A stretch of 64,000 nucleotides of DNA from Dallia pectoralis (GCA_029465975.1 CM055758.1:11755326-11819325); one strand, 5' to 3'. Counted from the first letter of the stretch, positions 38,544-51,281 are shown. Made by a program: numbers and translations. Notes: generated from the letters alone by a model not told the origin.

Positions 38544-38599
38544 ATTGGCCTGCAGGTCAGAGTGCAAACCTTGTCTGGACATACATCCAGAAGGATCTC
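38544..38599 (-). other. Candidate small exon (5' of marveld2)
   Basis: On the minus strand, GTTTGCAG precedes a 56-nt open stretch that ends before GTAAGT. Both splice signals are good. It could follow the candidate exon at 40059-40118. If both join the marveld2 start exon, the reading frame does not enter tricellulin, so they would act as 5' UTR with an upstream reading frame. Confidence 0.35.
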
Positions 38600-40058
38600 C
38601 TGCAAACACAAAGACATATTTTAAGTTTACACACACACACCCACACACACTAAACACCAACAGATACATATTTTACAGTGAAATAGTATTCTAATGCAAC
38701 ATTCTCTATGGAGGTGTTTTATTTCAAGTTCTAAGGTGCAGTAAACTTCTGATTGGAAAAGCATTGCCTGAGACAGAGTGTTGTTTTGCAGACTTTTTCC
38801 ACAGTCAAAATAACCGATAAACAAGATAGAACATGCAAATATGTCCTTACAAGCTCCTGCATGACTTACATTCTTCTTAACCCGTTCAAGACATTGTACA
38901 ATATACACTGATAAATCGTCCAGCATCGGTATTGGCATATTATAAGCAAACATGTAATTATCGGCCAAATGCTTTAAATTTGTCCTATTATACCTGATCG
39001 ATTGATATCAATGAATACCATTTACTAATCTCCCATTCCTTAGAGTCTTTTTTTTTTTAAATATATAAAATATAACTGGCATTTCATAAAATATCAATGC
39101 CTCGTTAGCCAATCAGTTTCCCATCTAGCATCCCAACCCGGGTCTGTATGTAGTACTATAAACAAAATACACCACATAAACAATATTTGCCTTCAACATA
39201 CTAGAAGAGAATTTGCAAAATAATGTGTTTTGTGTACGCTGTTTGAGATCTAAAAATATGAAAACATTCAGATGAAATAGACTGAATTAGCTTACTCGCT
39301 ATTTTGATAAGGTGTGTGAGAAAGATTTGTTATGTGTATTCTCCCCAAATGTATTCACTTGATCTGATTTATTAAATGTTTAAGAAAAGAGTGATCTGTT
39401 GTGCCCAAACACTAAACTACAATAAAAAAAGGACATTGCAAACAAACTCTGATTAACAGAGATGTTTTTAATGTTGTGAAATAGTGAACAAAAAAGAAAA
39501 ACGAAGGAAATAGTAATTCCGTTATAATTATCCATTTCCGTTATAGACCGAATGTGTTCAGTTCTGTGTACCCAGGAAATCTACACGACAGGTATACACA
39601 TGCTATTGACTGGTTGCCTAAAACAATTACAAAACATAGTTTATAAAGCAATTTCTGAAATTAAACAATTTGATTGCCTACACAAACTAATTAAACGTGC
39701 ACAAGATCAGTATTACCGAATAGGGTGCGGGTGAAGAGAAAAAGAAATAAGGCCTACCAGGAAAGAAACATGACACATAGTAAGCATATCCCAAATCACT
39801 GGCTCAGTATGGGTGGTTTCAGAGCTCAGGTTCATTATAATGGCAGGCACGTCTCACATTATCGGGGAATGCTGGATTCAGTTTGATAATAAACACATTA
39901 CAGAGCATTTGACCGTATATAGGTTAAATGCAGTTGGGACTCAACCGACACCAAGTTATTATGTAAAGTTATTGTAAACTAAAGCTTTTAACGTATGTCA
40001 TTAACATAAATATGTAGGCTAATGCTTTGAACGTTTTTAAAAAATAGTTTGCGCTTAC

Positions 40059-40118
40059 CAAAACATTTGCCCCAGCGACTTTACGTTGGTTGGTTTCTTC
40101 TCTGTAGTTTTTTCCCAT
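40059..40118 (-). other. Candidate 5' exon with ATG
   Basis: On the minus strand, an ATG at 40118 opens 20 codons (MGKNYREETNQRKVAGANVL) that end exactly at GTAAGC. With the exon at 38544-38599 it would give about 38 residues in one frame. It is either the first exon of marveld2 transcripts carrying an upstream ORF, or part of an unrecognised small gene. Confidence 0.35.
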
Positions 40119-42121
40119 GTTTTATTAGTATTCTGCCAGCAGCACTAACGATGAGGGCACCGTAGTATGATAATGAACAAACCTTCAAGAAAAGCGCCCA
40201 TGACAATATATTGCAATGTGTATACTTCGTTAAGATAGATAATTAGATCATTCAAACCAAAGACTATTTAATGTTTTTTTAAGCAAATGCAAAGTCAAAT
40301 TAAGTATTAATGCACACAAGTAGGTTTAAATAGGTTTAAGAACAATAATCAATATTTAAACATAAAATGTATGGACCGGTTTGTGAAATATTGGTTTATA
40401 ACAAAAGAGTAGAGTATGTTTAGTGGAACATGGCAATCGAGAAATAATAACTTGCATGTGTATAATGCAATACAGATGGTATAGCTTCTAGCACTTTCTA
40501 GCCCACTCACTCTCCCTACAGTATTTTCACACTATTTCCTAAAAGTGGCCCACATTTAAGGGGCTATGGAAATTGATTAAGAATTTATGTTAAAAAAAAC
40601 ACATTGATCATGTGAAGTATTGATCATTGATCATGTGGCAATTAAGAGTGAATCAATAATGTGTAGAATCCATATGATTTTATTTCATGGAGCATTATAG
40701 GTGGTCTAGCTAACAGCACAATTGAAGCCACCAACTCCATTGACTCGAAAGCAGTCCACCAAACGTGGCTTATGCAAAGTAACTTACAACAACAAACTCA
40801 ACTATGGAAATAAGAACATTTTAGAATTAGCAACTCACTAATGTGTTCACGCTGTCTCCTCTTGATTGATGTTGATATGTTTCTGTTACTTATGTATTGT
40901 TTTTTATTTGTGCTGCAATCTGAGGGTGAAGTTAATTGCTGATTACTAAGGCTGGTAAATCCAATTATTTTCCCTCCTCTGGCAATGCTTATGAGTGCCA
41001 GTTTAATCATTACGCTAGATGTTGTGCTACTGCTCTTGAAAAAAACTTTATTTTTTAACATTTCCATGTGTTAAAGTAATTATGGACTGTCATTTCCCTT
41101 TGCTTATTTGTGCTGTTCTTGCCATGAAATGGGCTACTATAGTACAGATTTAATAATGGTCTTCTGAATACATATGTTACCTTGTCACATTACAAATGAC
41201 TGGCTCAAACACACTGCATTCCAAAATGCATTCCAGCTGACTACCTCAGAAGCTGGTTGTGAGGATGCAAAGCTGTCATCACGACAACGGATGGCTACTT
41301 TCAAGAATCTAATATAAAATGTTTTTATTCGTTTAACACTTTTTGGTTATAACATGTCTCTCTCTCTATATATCTCCTTTAATTACTATTTTCATTTGCT
41401 AAAAGAAAAACCTAAAATTAATTTTGACTACAATTCCATGTCATTATAATGAATCAAACACATTGCCATGCATTTCAATGATGGCTTTTATTTTGAAAAA
41501 CCAAGTGATGCCAGCATAATATCCTGCTGCTAGCGGAACAGTATTATGTTTTTTGTAGCAGCCCACACAGGTTGGTTCTAACCACGTGACAAACCCATCC
41601 CTGAGAGTGACGTCACTTAAAAAAGGGCTCAACTGTTTTACCTGTAGCAGACAGACCAAAGGCCATTAGGGGATAAAAACGGTTTCTACCGACTGATCAC
41701 AAATCACGTTGCATGAAAAACAATACAACAACAAAAGTAACAGCACAGCGCAGCATAGTTCTTTATATTTAACAGAAATAAATACTAAATGGGATACATT
41801 ACATATCTAACCTCATTAATTATAACAATATTTACAGTACCATACAATAACTTAACTATCTGTACTAATAACTGAAAAAACAACACTACAAATACACGTT
41901 CAGCTTGTCCTAGCCATTATAGATGTAGCTCTTTGTTCTTCTAAGTAGTTAAGTTAAGCAGACTTCTCAGAATCATTCATCCTTAAGACAATAAAAAGGA
42001 AAACAAAGTTGCATGTGACAGAACATATTCTCCCTCATTACAAAACACTAATTAAACCAATATACAGCTGGTAATCCATTAAATAACATATCTAATATCA
42101 ACTTCAAGTTATTTTTCAGAC

Positions 42122-42235
42122 ACGTATCCAGAGGGACTTACATTAATGAGTACATTTATGTTGTTTTACTGGCTCCCTGTGGAATTAACCCCCGGTGATG
42201 TACGAACTGTACTCAACCAACTGAGCTACAAGACA
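42122..42235 (-). mobile_element. Degenerate tRNA-headed SINE
   Basis: On the minus strand, TAGCTCAGTTGGTTGAGTAC looks like a tRNA A box and GGGGGTTAATTCC like a decayed B box. The order and the following text resemble a dispersed repeat common in salmonid-type fish genomes. It would not fold as a working tRNA. Confidence 0.55.
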
Positions 42236-42881
42236 CAAAGTGCAAAGATATCCTATTCTCACCGGTGGTGTTTCACTTCTGAGACAAATAACAAATCATT
42301 GTTTGATATCAACTGCAGATTCAATAGATAAAAGGGCTTTCGGTTAATTGGCATAATAATAAGAAAACACATCCAGCACATCTGGCTAGATACTGTGTTA
42401 GCTTTTGCTGTAGGATTGATAGACATCACCAATTCACTTGGCACCAGTAAAAGGTGTAGGATTTTCTTCTGCAAACATTTTACATGAACTAGTAACTAAA
42501 ACTAAATTAATTGAATGTGGCTGTCCACCTTTAATTTGTTACATCTTTATATTTTCTAAGTTATCTATCAATCCTTAACCTTTGGACTTCGTGGGTGTGC
42601 CACTGTCATTTTGTGCTCGATGTTTGTTCAAACAAACAGATATAAGACAAACATTGACTTTGATCAAGTGCTCCAGTTTGAGGTATAAATACAATGATCT
42701 GAAGAGCAGCCAATGGAATCCATAAACAATGATTTCAGAATAGTTTAACAAATCATGCTGTTCGGGTGTACTGGAATATCCAAGCTGCTAGATTTGTATT
42801 GGCTTTGGCCAACTTGGTACGCAATATATCATGTAAAAAACTGAGCGCCCTAAAGCTTAACCAATCTAGCCACTGAGCTTC

Positions 42882-44963
42882 TTAAGCCTTCTTCAGAGCT
42901 TTGCGCAGGTCCGTGAAAAAGCTGATGAGGGCACCTGCCATGGCTGTGTCAACGGCAGACTGGGGCATCATACCGCGGAGGTCGGTTTGGATGTACCCAG
43001 TCAGGAGGCTCTGGGCTGGGATGGCGGAGTTCTCTTTGGTGGGCACACAGAACCAGCCACAAGGATGGTTAAAACCTCTGACAAAACTCTGGTGCTGGTC
43101 CTCATGGTCCAGACTGACACCTGGGGTGGAGACAAAAGACATAAACGGCCATGCAGTCCTACAAAAAAAAGAACAAGTTGACAATGCAAAGAATACACAC
43201 ACATATATGAAAAAGAATGGAATGGAAACCTGGGCTCTTAACCTTCTGAAAGGCACAAACATACAGTTGTATGTTTATACGTCATAATTAATTACATATG
43301 GTGTCCCACGTCAAAGAAGTCGCTGATTAAAAGGATACAATAAAATCACCACATTGGGTTTCGGTCTCATTGGCCAATAGCTAAATAGTGTTTAGAGTTT
43401 TGGTTATCCATGAGAGTTGGACACTGACACCTATCAGGACAATTACATATTACACATTAAACATATAGGAATATACACAGTCAGTTGTACAACAACAACT
43501 GAAATGTGTCCTCTGCATTTTACCCAACCCTGAGGTACTGAACTCCTACTTTGATGCTGCTTTTGTAAACAACTGTGTGGGAATTCACTGCATACAACTG
43601 TTATAAATCCACATATTCAGTATGCCAGCTGCTCACCGCAGGACAAGAGGCCATCCTGGTAGTCTGTGGTATAGGAGAAATCAATGAACTCTCTGGGAGC
43701 GATGATGTTCCACAGCTGACCAGAAGTCGTGTACCTCATCACACAACAATCCTGCAGACACATCAGACTGTCAGATCGTTTACGGTTCAGATAATAGTAT
43801 GTATCCTTATTAATATTATTAAAGATGTCAAGTACATACGCCAGTTGACTAAGTTATCAATGAGGAAACATGTGTTTAGTTTACCTGATCAAGGGTTTCT
43901 ATTATGTTCATGGAAGTCAGCAGACTATCCCACTGTAATCGATAAGGACCTGGGCGTATGTAATCCACTATTCTGTTGGGGTCATCGTCAACTATACCCT
44001 GGGCTTTATACCTGCAAGGTAAAACATATAAGATAATACATGTATGTAATTGAATGTACACTCACCGGCCACTTAATTAGGTACACCTTGCTAGTATCGG
44101 CTTTAAGACCCTTTTGCCTTCCGAACTGCCTCAATTCCTCATGGCATAGATTACAAAATGTGCCATTGAAGGCTAATTAGATATTGGCGTGTACCTAATG
44201 AGGTGGCAGGTGAGTGTAATTTCCTTTTTGTTTGATACACTGAAGAAAATATATATATACATCATGCAACGACTGTTATATTTCATATAAGAAAAATGTC
44301 AGAGATCTTTTAGCTATTGGACAAACACTTTACATTTCTATTTCTCTTCAGTGTATTAGGTAATGTAACAAAAACACAAAATATTGACATCTGTTTTGTG
44401 ACCATTTAAAAAAGACTGTAGGAAGGTCCATACATACAGATAACCATGAAACTCTGCAGATGACTTTCTCCACACTGTAACTTCTTTCTGCATTGGACAC
44501 ATCATGCAACACTTCAAGATAGTAGAAAAGCTATACACAGCCAGCACATTCTTATCATTTCTTCTACGGTAAATATATATATATGTGTATACACTGTACA
44601 TAAGATCAACTCTGCAAAGGGCAATGTCTAGACTTGAGGCAGGTCCAGGGGTTAATACCTAACTAGGTTTATAACAGAAGAGCAGTTTTGCACATACATA
44701 AAACATACAGGAAATGAAAATAAAAATAGTTCAAGACATATGGTGTGTGTGGTAGCCTATATACTAAATAAAAAGTATGTATTTACATGTCTTTACCATG
44801 TACTTAGATACTTCGAGCAGTTAGGTGACAAACACACTGTGAAAACAAAATTACCCACCGATGTCTTTGATACCCTCCAGTCATTCTCATCCAGACTATG
44901 GTAAGATATTAGGGTCTTCTGTAATTTGGCTGTCAATGCACTGGGGTCTGGCAAGCTTCCCAT
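42882..44963 (-). CDS. stard4: StAR-related lipid transfer protein 4
   Basis: Five coding exons: 44963-44859, 44487-44438, 44011-43885, 43751-43637 and 43120-42882. All phases agree, giving 211 residues versus 205 in human. The protein is a single START domain with no signal or membrane anchor, a cytosolic carrier of cholesterol between membranes. Recognisable family blocks are SYHSLDENDWRV, VTVWRKSSAEFHGYLYKAQG, RPGPYRLQWDSLLTSMNIIE, CCVMRYTTSGQLWNIIAPRE and GYIQTDLRGMMPQSAVDTAM. The ATG at 44963 is the first in frame. Known START family members of this class respond to sterol status through SREBP2; I did not find an unambiguous sterol element. Intron 2 holds a short Tc1-derived MITE. Confidence 0.96.
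44059..44216. mobile_element. 158-bp Tc1-derived MITE
   Basis: Flanked by TA. The left end CACTCACCGGCCACTTAATT and right end CCTCATTAGG-type complement ending GGTGAGTG form inverted repeats typical of fish Tc1 families. The interior keeps a fragment of transposase 3' sequence (GCCTTCCGAACTGCC). The rest was deleted. Inside stard4 intron 2. Confidence 0.85.
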
Positions 44964-45227
44964 TGTAACCTTTTTCAAAACGTCAACATTCTTTGTCGTT
45001 GTACATTGAAAAATACGAGCCTTAAACAGTTATAAACAATGTTTTTTTACAATCTATTGCATAATTACAATACTAGAATATTGTACGTATTTATAGCTAG
45101 TATGCCAATTGTAAAACCCAACACACCATTTCAATACACCACAATACCGTTATTTCAGATCAGATATAATCAAATCATCCAACGCTAATAAATAATATTA
45201 TTATGTTGCACACCGAGCAGATCTTAC

Positions 45228-45494
45228 CTTTAAATCGAGTCGTCATTAACGAGAGCAACCCAGTTAAGTTATGATGTTACAGTAGATGCATGTGTTAACG
45301 TTGCGCCTAGATCCTGTTCATGCTTTAGGAGCCAATCAAAAGTGTTGTCGAGTTCCGTGTACGCTTTGCTTCGAGCTCCTATTGGTCAAATGGTTTAAAC
45401 ACGTATCGCACCATAGAGCGTAACCGGCACGATACACTAGGCACTTCACAAGCGAATTTTCGCCTCCCATTCATTTTCAATTAGGTCACGTGAC
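45228..45494 (-). promoter_or_regulatory. stard4 non-coding exon 1 and upstream palindromic E-box
   Basis: On the minus strand, ATTTAAAG followed by GTAAGA marks a donor at 45227, ending a likely non-coding first exon that splices to the exon with the ATG. About 250 bp further up, GTCACGTGAC at 45485-45494 is a perfect 10-bp palindrome of the USF/TFE type. The surrounding text (45420-45620) may belong to a dispersed repeat. Confidence 0.4.
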
Positions 45495-46501
45495 AGTGTC
45501 GAGCAAGGCATTGTGGGATACCTGGAGACGCGAAGACAGCGAGCGAAGCGTCGAAAGATAGGATCCATCCTATTCTATGCAAATTGAATGCGATTTTCGC
45601 TCTTACGCGCTTGGGCGATAGCCAATTACAAACGATGTGTCTGTGTACCTTTACGAGGCATCCAAAATGTTACTACGTTCAAAATGGAGGGACATTTAAT
45701 AATTGCAGTTTCTGGATTTCAAGAACTGTACAAGGTGTCCCTTTCTAATTATAGATAAAGAGACATTTAATTTTCTTTTTGGGCTATTTTTCATATGAAA
45801 TAATGCCTCAGTGCATTCATTTGAGTTGGCTGGCAAACAGCACAATTAAATGCTACTCATTGTAGGCAAATAGCAAGAAGTTAGGCTGGACTAATTGCTC
45901 TACGAAACCGGGTGTCCTGCCTCACAACCCGGAATCCCAATCTACTAAACTCGGCCTTGGTGAGCCGAAAATAACCCTGGAACCAGGCATCGTCAAGGCG
46001 GAGTTCCTGTACACGCCTATGGTACTCCCCACGAGTTTATCGGGACAAAATAATAGGGTTCACCCAAATGGAACGGTGCGGCGGCGCAACACCCTGCGAT
46101 GAAGCAGCAATGATAATGCAACAAGCCTCTTTCTCTCGTTATCCATGTTTGAAATAGAGATCTTTTTGTGTAAATCAATTTATATGCAAGTATTTCCTCC
46201 ACAAATATGTAATATGAGCGGGAAGTGTTTTCATTTGTCAAGAATGCTTAAATAAAAATGCATATTGAGCAAACATAATACGTCGTCATGACACAAGCAA
46301 TCATAGTAACAACTACTGAAACTACTTTTTCATGCTTATAGAAAATGTTGAATTATGATTAATCTGGTCTATTTTCATCAACCTAATTCTTAGCAAAAGT
46401 GTGCATTGGAATAGTGAAGTGTAAACTTTCTGCATCGCAACAAAAAAACATACACGCCCACAAGCGACAAGCGATCCAGGCGTAGTCAAGCGAAAATCCA
46501 A

Positions 46502-46590
46502 ATGCCTAGTGTGTATCGCATAGACATAATATACATAGACGCCACAATCGCTGCTGGGCACAAGAAATGCGGCCGCCATCTTAATGCGGT
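46502..46590 (-). repeat. Left partner of a long-range inverted repeat
   Basis: Read on the minus strand, this segment has AAGATGGCGGCCGCATTTCT and later GTCTATGTATATTATGTCTA, matching the plus strand at 49262-49345. Divergence is moderate and the middle differs in length. AAGATGGCGGC matches the YY1 consensus. Confidence 0.75.
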
Positions 46591-46624
46591 CGAGCTCCTA
46601 GTTGGTAGCAGCAGAATATATATG

Positions 46625-46704
46625 ATGCCACAGCACTGTGCAGCATATTCCTGCTTAAATCGGCGGACCATCGCCAGCAGGGCTCGGGGGATTACCTTTC
46701 ACAA
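46625..46704 (+). pseudogene. Orphan THAP-domain first exon
   Basis: MPQHCAAYSCLNRR and then RGITFHK are read from 46625, followed by GTAAGA after 46704. This is the usual first half of a THAP zinc finger (Cys-x4-Cys pair, then a TFHK-type motif), which vertebrate THAP genes split here. I found no second half (the CxxH pair) downstream. It may be a remnant, or part of a DNA transposon that carries a THAP protein. Confidence 0.6.
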
Positions 46705-46829
46705 GTAAGATTTAATATTTCCGTACTATTGGTTTTGTTTTGTGAAAATAATTTTACCAGAGAGTAGAGGAGGAGCAAGTATCTTAGATATTACTGTAAT
46801 AAACCTTTTCGAACCTCCACGTGGTGAGG

Positions 46830-47890
46830 CTGTCACTGGATTTAGTTCAAGGGTAATGTTAACACTGCCACCACCTTTGTTTAACCGAGGGTCCGGTAGT
46901 CGGAAGCTGAGACAACGAGGCGCACACCTAATTAACAAAACAATCTTTATTATTGCAATTTCATTAATAAACAGACAGGACTCTTGTATGGCACCCCGGA
47001 AGGACCATAAACTTGGGCAGGGCTATCCCACTACAAATGGGAGGGATGGGAGTAGAACAGCCCAATACACCCCCGGGACACCGCACAACACACAGTGAGG
47101 AAGTTTACACGGCAAGAAGTCACGGCACACAATGATCCCACTCATAAAAGCACACACCACACTATATGATAAATAAATAATTATCCTACTCATTGGCTAG
47201 CACTAATAAATAAGAAAGCACACTTTACACACACGGCTGAACACTAAAACAATCGGAGGGGTCTCTCGACCTGTGCAAAATAGCTTTATGGGAATATATC
47301 GGTACATGCATGTTCCATACACCCCCCCCACCCCCGAGCGGCAGCCTGCCCTTGCTAGTTCCCCCTGAACCATAGGTCGGAGAAGCCTGTCTATCACCTC
47401 GGAAACATAGAACAAGGACAACACACAACAAACAATAAAGGTACGGGTTTAAAAGTACTTAGCTCTCTGAGCTGTTGAGACCCCGCCCCGGGGTCTGAGT
47501 TTGTGCACCGTCGTATGGCACCGGCCGGGTTGGCTGATTCCGGTCCGGCGGTGGACACGCGTCCACGGTGCACAGTGGCTTAAAGAAGCCGGGGACCTGA
47601 AGCGAGCGACGTGCCCCTAGAAACCCCTTAAGCTTCCCTGTCGCCCAGCCACCCTCTGACTGCTATCTTCGCCACCGGCTGCCCTACAAAGCAGCGAATG
47701 GCTCCCTCCCTTAATTTATTTACTGCGGCACTGCTCAAGAACTCACGCCGGCCCCCAACGATCTCGTTCGTTATCTGAACCACCTACACCCTACTACCTT
47801 CTCCCCTTTTATTATCCCGATTCCTCCCAATCACCCAAAACCCCACCTGGTCTCAGGTGCATCCCGTTAATTTTGGCATAGAGATGAGTA
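46830..47890 (-). mobile_element. GC-rich insertion, possibly an LTR or retro-derived copy
   Basis: A GC-rich block in A/T-rich surroundings. On the minus strand it has an AATAAA near 46949, shortly before its 3' edge, and AATAAAAGGGG (a TATA-like box) near its 5' side (47810). It also contains a strong hairpin at AGACCCCGCCCCGGGGTCT (47479-47497). There is no long coding frame. The ends are not defined, so the class is a guess. Confidence 0.3.
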
Positions 47891-48125
47891 GAGCCCTCAT
47901 CCTACTGGGAGCGCTGTATTTCCACTACATTACTGTACTGAAATCTAAGTAAGCTAGCTTGGCTAGTATGTTTACTTCACCGGCTGGTGTTCACCCGATT
48001 ATGAACTGAGACTTGATAAGTCATATAACACTTAGATTACAAATGACACAATAATGCTATTGTAGAAATATAACCTATTATTACTGGTATAACATTGGCC
48101 ATTTACACAGCACATACTGTATTAT

Positions 48126-48505
48126 AAGACTGTATTATCACTCATTCTGTATCAGACCGTATCATCAGACTGTATTATAAGACCGTATTATCAGACTGTA
48201 TCATTAGACTATATCATTAGACTATATCATCAGACTGTATTATCAGACTCTATCATTAGACTCTATCATTAGACTCTATCATTAGACTATATCATTAGAC
48301 TATATCATTAGACTATATCATCAGACTGTATTATCAGACTCTATCATTAGACTCTATCATTAGACTCTATCATTAGACTCTATCATTAGACTATATCATT
48401 AGACTATATCATTAGACTGTATCATCAGACCGTATCATCAGACCGTATCATCAGACCGTATCATCAGACCGTATCATCAGACCGTATAATCAGACTGTAT
48501 CATCA
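48126..48505. repeat. 13-bp A/T-rich tandem array
   Basis: About 28 units of the form TATCATTAGACTC, with variants TATCATCAGACCG and TATTATCAGACTG. Variants occur in blocks, showing local spread of sub-types. Confidence 0.93.
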
Positions 48506-49254
48506 GTGTTGGGCAGGCGCTGTGTGCAGTTGCTGTGAGCACTGTGTAAATCGCTAAATAAATATGTATTTTTTTATTATTATAAGGTTCTGACAGGTGC
48601 AGAGGGTGATCCGCCGAGCTTCAACAATCCAAGCTCCTAAGGTGTCGACAGTCACACACATTGTCCGAGAGGAGATTGGAACGAAGGATGTTTTTCTGCT
48701 GGGGAACACATTGAGGAGACCCAGATTGGCATCGACAACCATCATTCAGACTTGTTGTCATTGGTTGTGTCTGTGTTTCTCAAGCTAAGGCTGCACCACA
48801 TTGCCAAACTCACCTCTTTTGAACTGCAAAAAGGGAACATGAGAAAGAAGCTCTGCAAAACAGTCCTCTTCCAGGGGTTTTAGTGGTGTGTGTCAAATAT
48901 AAAAAGCTTAAAGTAGAATATAATATAATCATGTATTGTTTTTTCAACTTATTAAATATCTGACTTTACTGCCACTATCTGTTTCTGCTTCTCTATCATA
49001 ATTATAGTGTGTGATTTGCAAAATACCTATCATAGCCTACATCACATCATATATCAGAATATTATATTACTGTTAAGCCCATTATGAATATTAAAATACG
49101 CTGGACCATGTGTCCTGTGTCATAGCTACATGTATGACCTTTGCAGCAAAAAAAACACGTGAAAATCAGTTGTGTATTCAGTGAGATATGATTAATTGAA
49201 TGCGCTGACAGCTCATTGCACCTGCTAAACAGATTACACTGAGTGGAGCGGTGG

Positions 49255-49345
49255 ACCGCCGCAAGATGGCGGCCGCATTTCTCGTCAGCGCCAGTAGGCA
49301 TAGCGGTAGATGCGGCGTCTATGTATATTATGTCTATGGTGTATC
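49255..49345 (+). repeat. Right partner of the long-range inverted repeat
   Basis: AAGATGGCGGCCGCATTTCT and GTCTATGTATATTATGTCTA on the plus strand mirror 46502-46590. Together they bracket about 2.85 kb containing the THAP exon, the GC-rich block and the 13-bp array. Confidence 0.75.
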
Positions 49346-49349
49346 GTGC

Positions 49350-51281
49350 CCGTAAGGGCTGATTCTAGACGGAAGTGTGCGGGTATATTTTGCTAAGGTC
49401 GTCCTGCGTGCATTTAACGTTTAAACCTAAAATAATTATGTGATTCATTATTATCATGAATGTTTAATTATAACACAAATTATTACATATCCAAAATGCA
49501 TTATTAGTCATTGGGCTAAAATGGGAAGATGCGAGCACCCTTCTGTCACCGGGACGTCCTTTTCAGACTCGTGTACTGCCTCCTAGTGGAAGAAGTTAAA
49601 CTCTTGAAACCATAGACAAAATAATAGACATAATATTTATTAAGTTTTAATAAATCACCGATATTGTGCGCAATTGAGATGTTTAAACAAGGAAGGTGAA
49701 GTGACCTGTCTGCCTGGCTCTGGTTTGCTGACTAGCTTATGTCTACTAACACTTTGAAACTGTTCTTATCTTATCAATTATATTTCGAAATATTGATTTA
49801 AAAGTGATTAGAATCTGGCTAATATCCAAGTTACACAAACCTAGTTGGAGTTGACCGTGGTGATAATAAACTTGAGTTGCCTTTCTTGACTGAGACTGAA
49901 AAATGATAGCTAATAATTACAGCTAATAACTGGAGAAAAAGTCAAATTGTAGGAGATGCAACTAAGGAGACAAAAATCAGATATAGTCAAGGAAGAGACC
50001 CTGGTTACAAACGTAGCTTAGACATTTCAATCATTTTCTTAGCTTATTGTTTAGCTAATTAAATTATATTTGGTGGAAATGTATATGTTTATAAAGAGGT
50101 TAGATGTATGGGAATTTCTGCAATGGGGCTTTTTAGACAAGAAAAATTTGAAATGGTTGTGAAATATCAAGATAATTTTGTTTACAGAGTATTTAGGCAT
50201 TTCAAGAACGTTGGTGTTTTGATTAAACAGGTATTATTACATTGGTATACATTGCTATGCATGCTATTTCTGAGGAATGTTTCAGTGAAAAAGTTCAGTA
50301 TACAATCTACACGTCACAAATATTTCTTATAACTGTCTCTCTAATGTCATTGAGTTTCAATGTTATGTTAGTAGTGTTTTTTAATTGATACAAGTGAACA
50401 CAGATAGCCATAACGAACAATAATAACAACCTGTCAGTTCTGGACAGCACATTATTTACACGTTACACTTACATGTTGTACCATAAAACCAAGTAAATGA
50501 CCTACAGCTCGGTAGCCATGACGAGGGTCGCGTTGTGGTCACCGTAAAAATGAGTACCATACGGACTGTTTGAAAGTAAAATAAAAAAGTTATAGTGATG
50601 TTATTGTACACTGGAGTCATCATGTTTGTATTCCAAACATCTGACCTATTTTGCAATCAAGTGACGGTTGCCTATTTTTGAAAGTTATTTGCTATAAAAT
50701 GTGATGCATTGTGAGGGACATCCGTGTCTTTTCTAAGAACTGCGTTGCATGTCAAAATTTTCCAATAACATCTATAGTTCTAATCCTGGAGTTAGCTATG
50801 TAAGGCCTTGTTTTGTCAACTTGTTATGACTAAGTATCTTCAAGAAAGACAGGAAAGGCAAGAGAGTCTGTAGGTAAGCACCAGTAAAAAAAAAAAACTA
50901 TAACTTAATACCCATTTAGGTCAGAGCTTCTCATTGAAAATATGAGGTTAATATCTTAAGTATATAAAAATCCCTAGGTTTACATTAAAGCATTATACAT
51001 GCTGTTGAAGGTCAATATATCCCATCCCACTCACTGGATAGCAGCATCTGCATAATGACTTAAATGTTAATCCATGCCACCTATGTCTTACCGTTTCTTA
51101 TTTCAATACCATCATACATAATTTACAGAAAATAATCAGAATTCTGTATAATAATATATTATTTTCTGAAGCAACAACACGGGTCTCCTGAGGTTGTCCG
51201 AAGATAACTGGGCATCAAAAACAGAAGCTAGAAAATAGTGTCCGCTATTTGTTTCCATTTCAGCCCGATTCTTCCTATAGT
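49350..51281. other. Intergenic A/T-rich DNA
   Basis: I see no exon, element or array in this stretch beyond short A runs (near 50888). Its right end should contain the 3' UTR of the VAMP5-like gene. Confidence 0.5.

Larger units (their letters stand above)
37410..42880. other. Intergenic DNA, marveld2 5' side to stard4 3' side
   Basis: A/T-rich unique DNA with two candidate small exons (38544-38599 and 40059-40118) and one SINE copy, listed separately. Short CA and AT runs occur at 38632-38650 and 39050-39070. The stard4 3' UTR must occupy its right part; I could not fix its end. No other exon chain was found. Confidence 0.55.

Noticed and set aside
42140..42235. tRNA gene on the minus strand
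   Set aside because: The A-box-like and B-box-like motifs are present, but the cloverleaf is not complete and the context is a SINE.
48597..48788. 63-codon frame that vaguely resembles a helix-turn-helix segment
   Set aside because: No clear motif, no continuation and both strands are open; kept out of the gene list.
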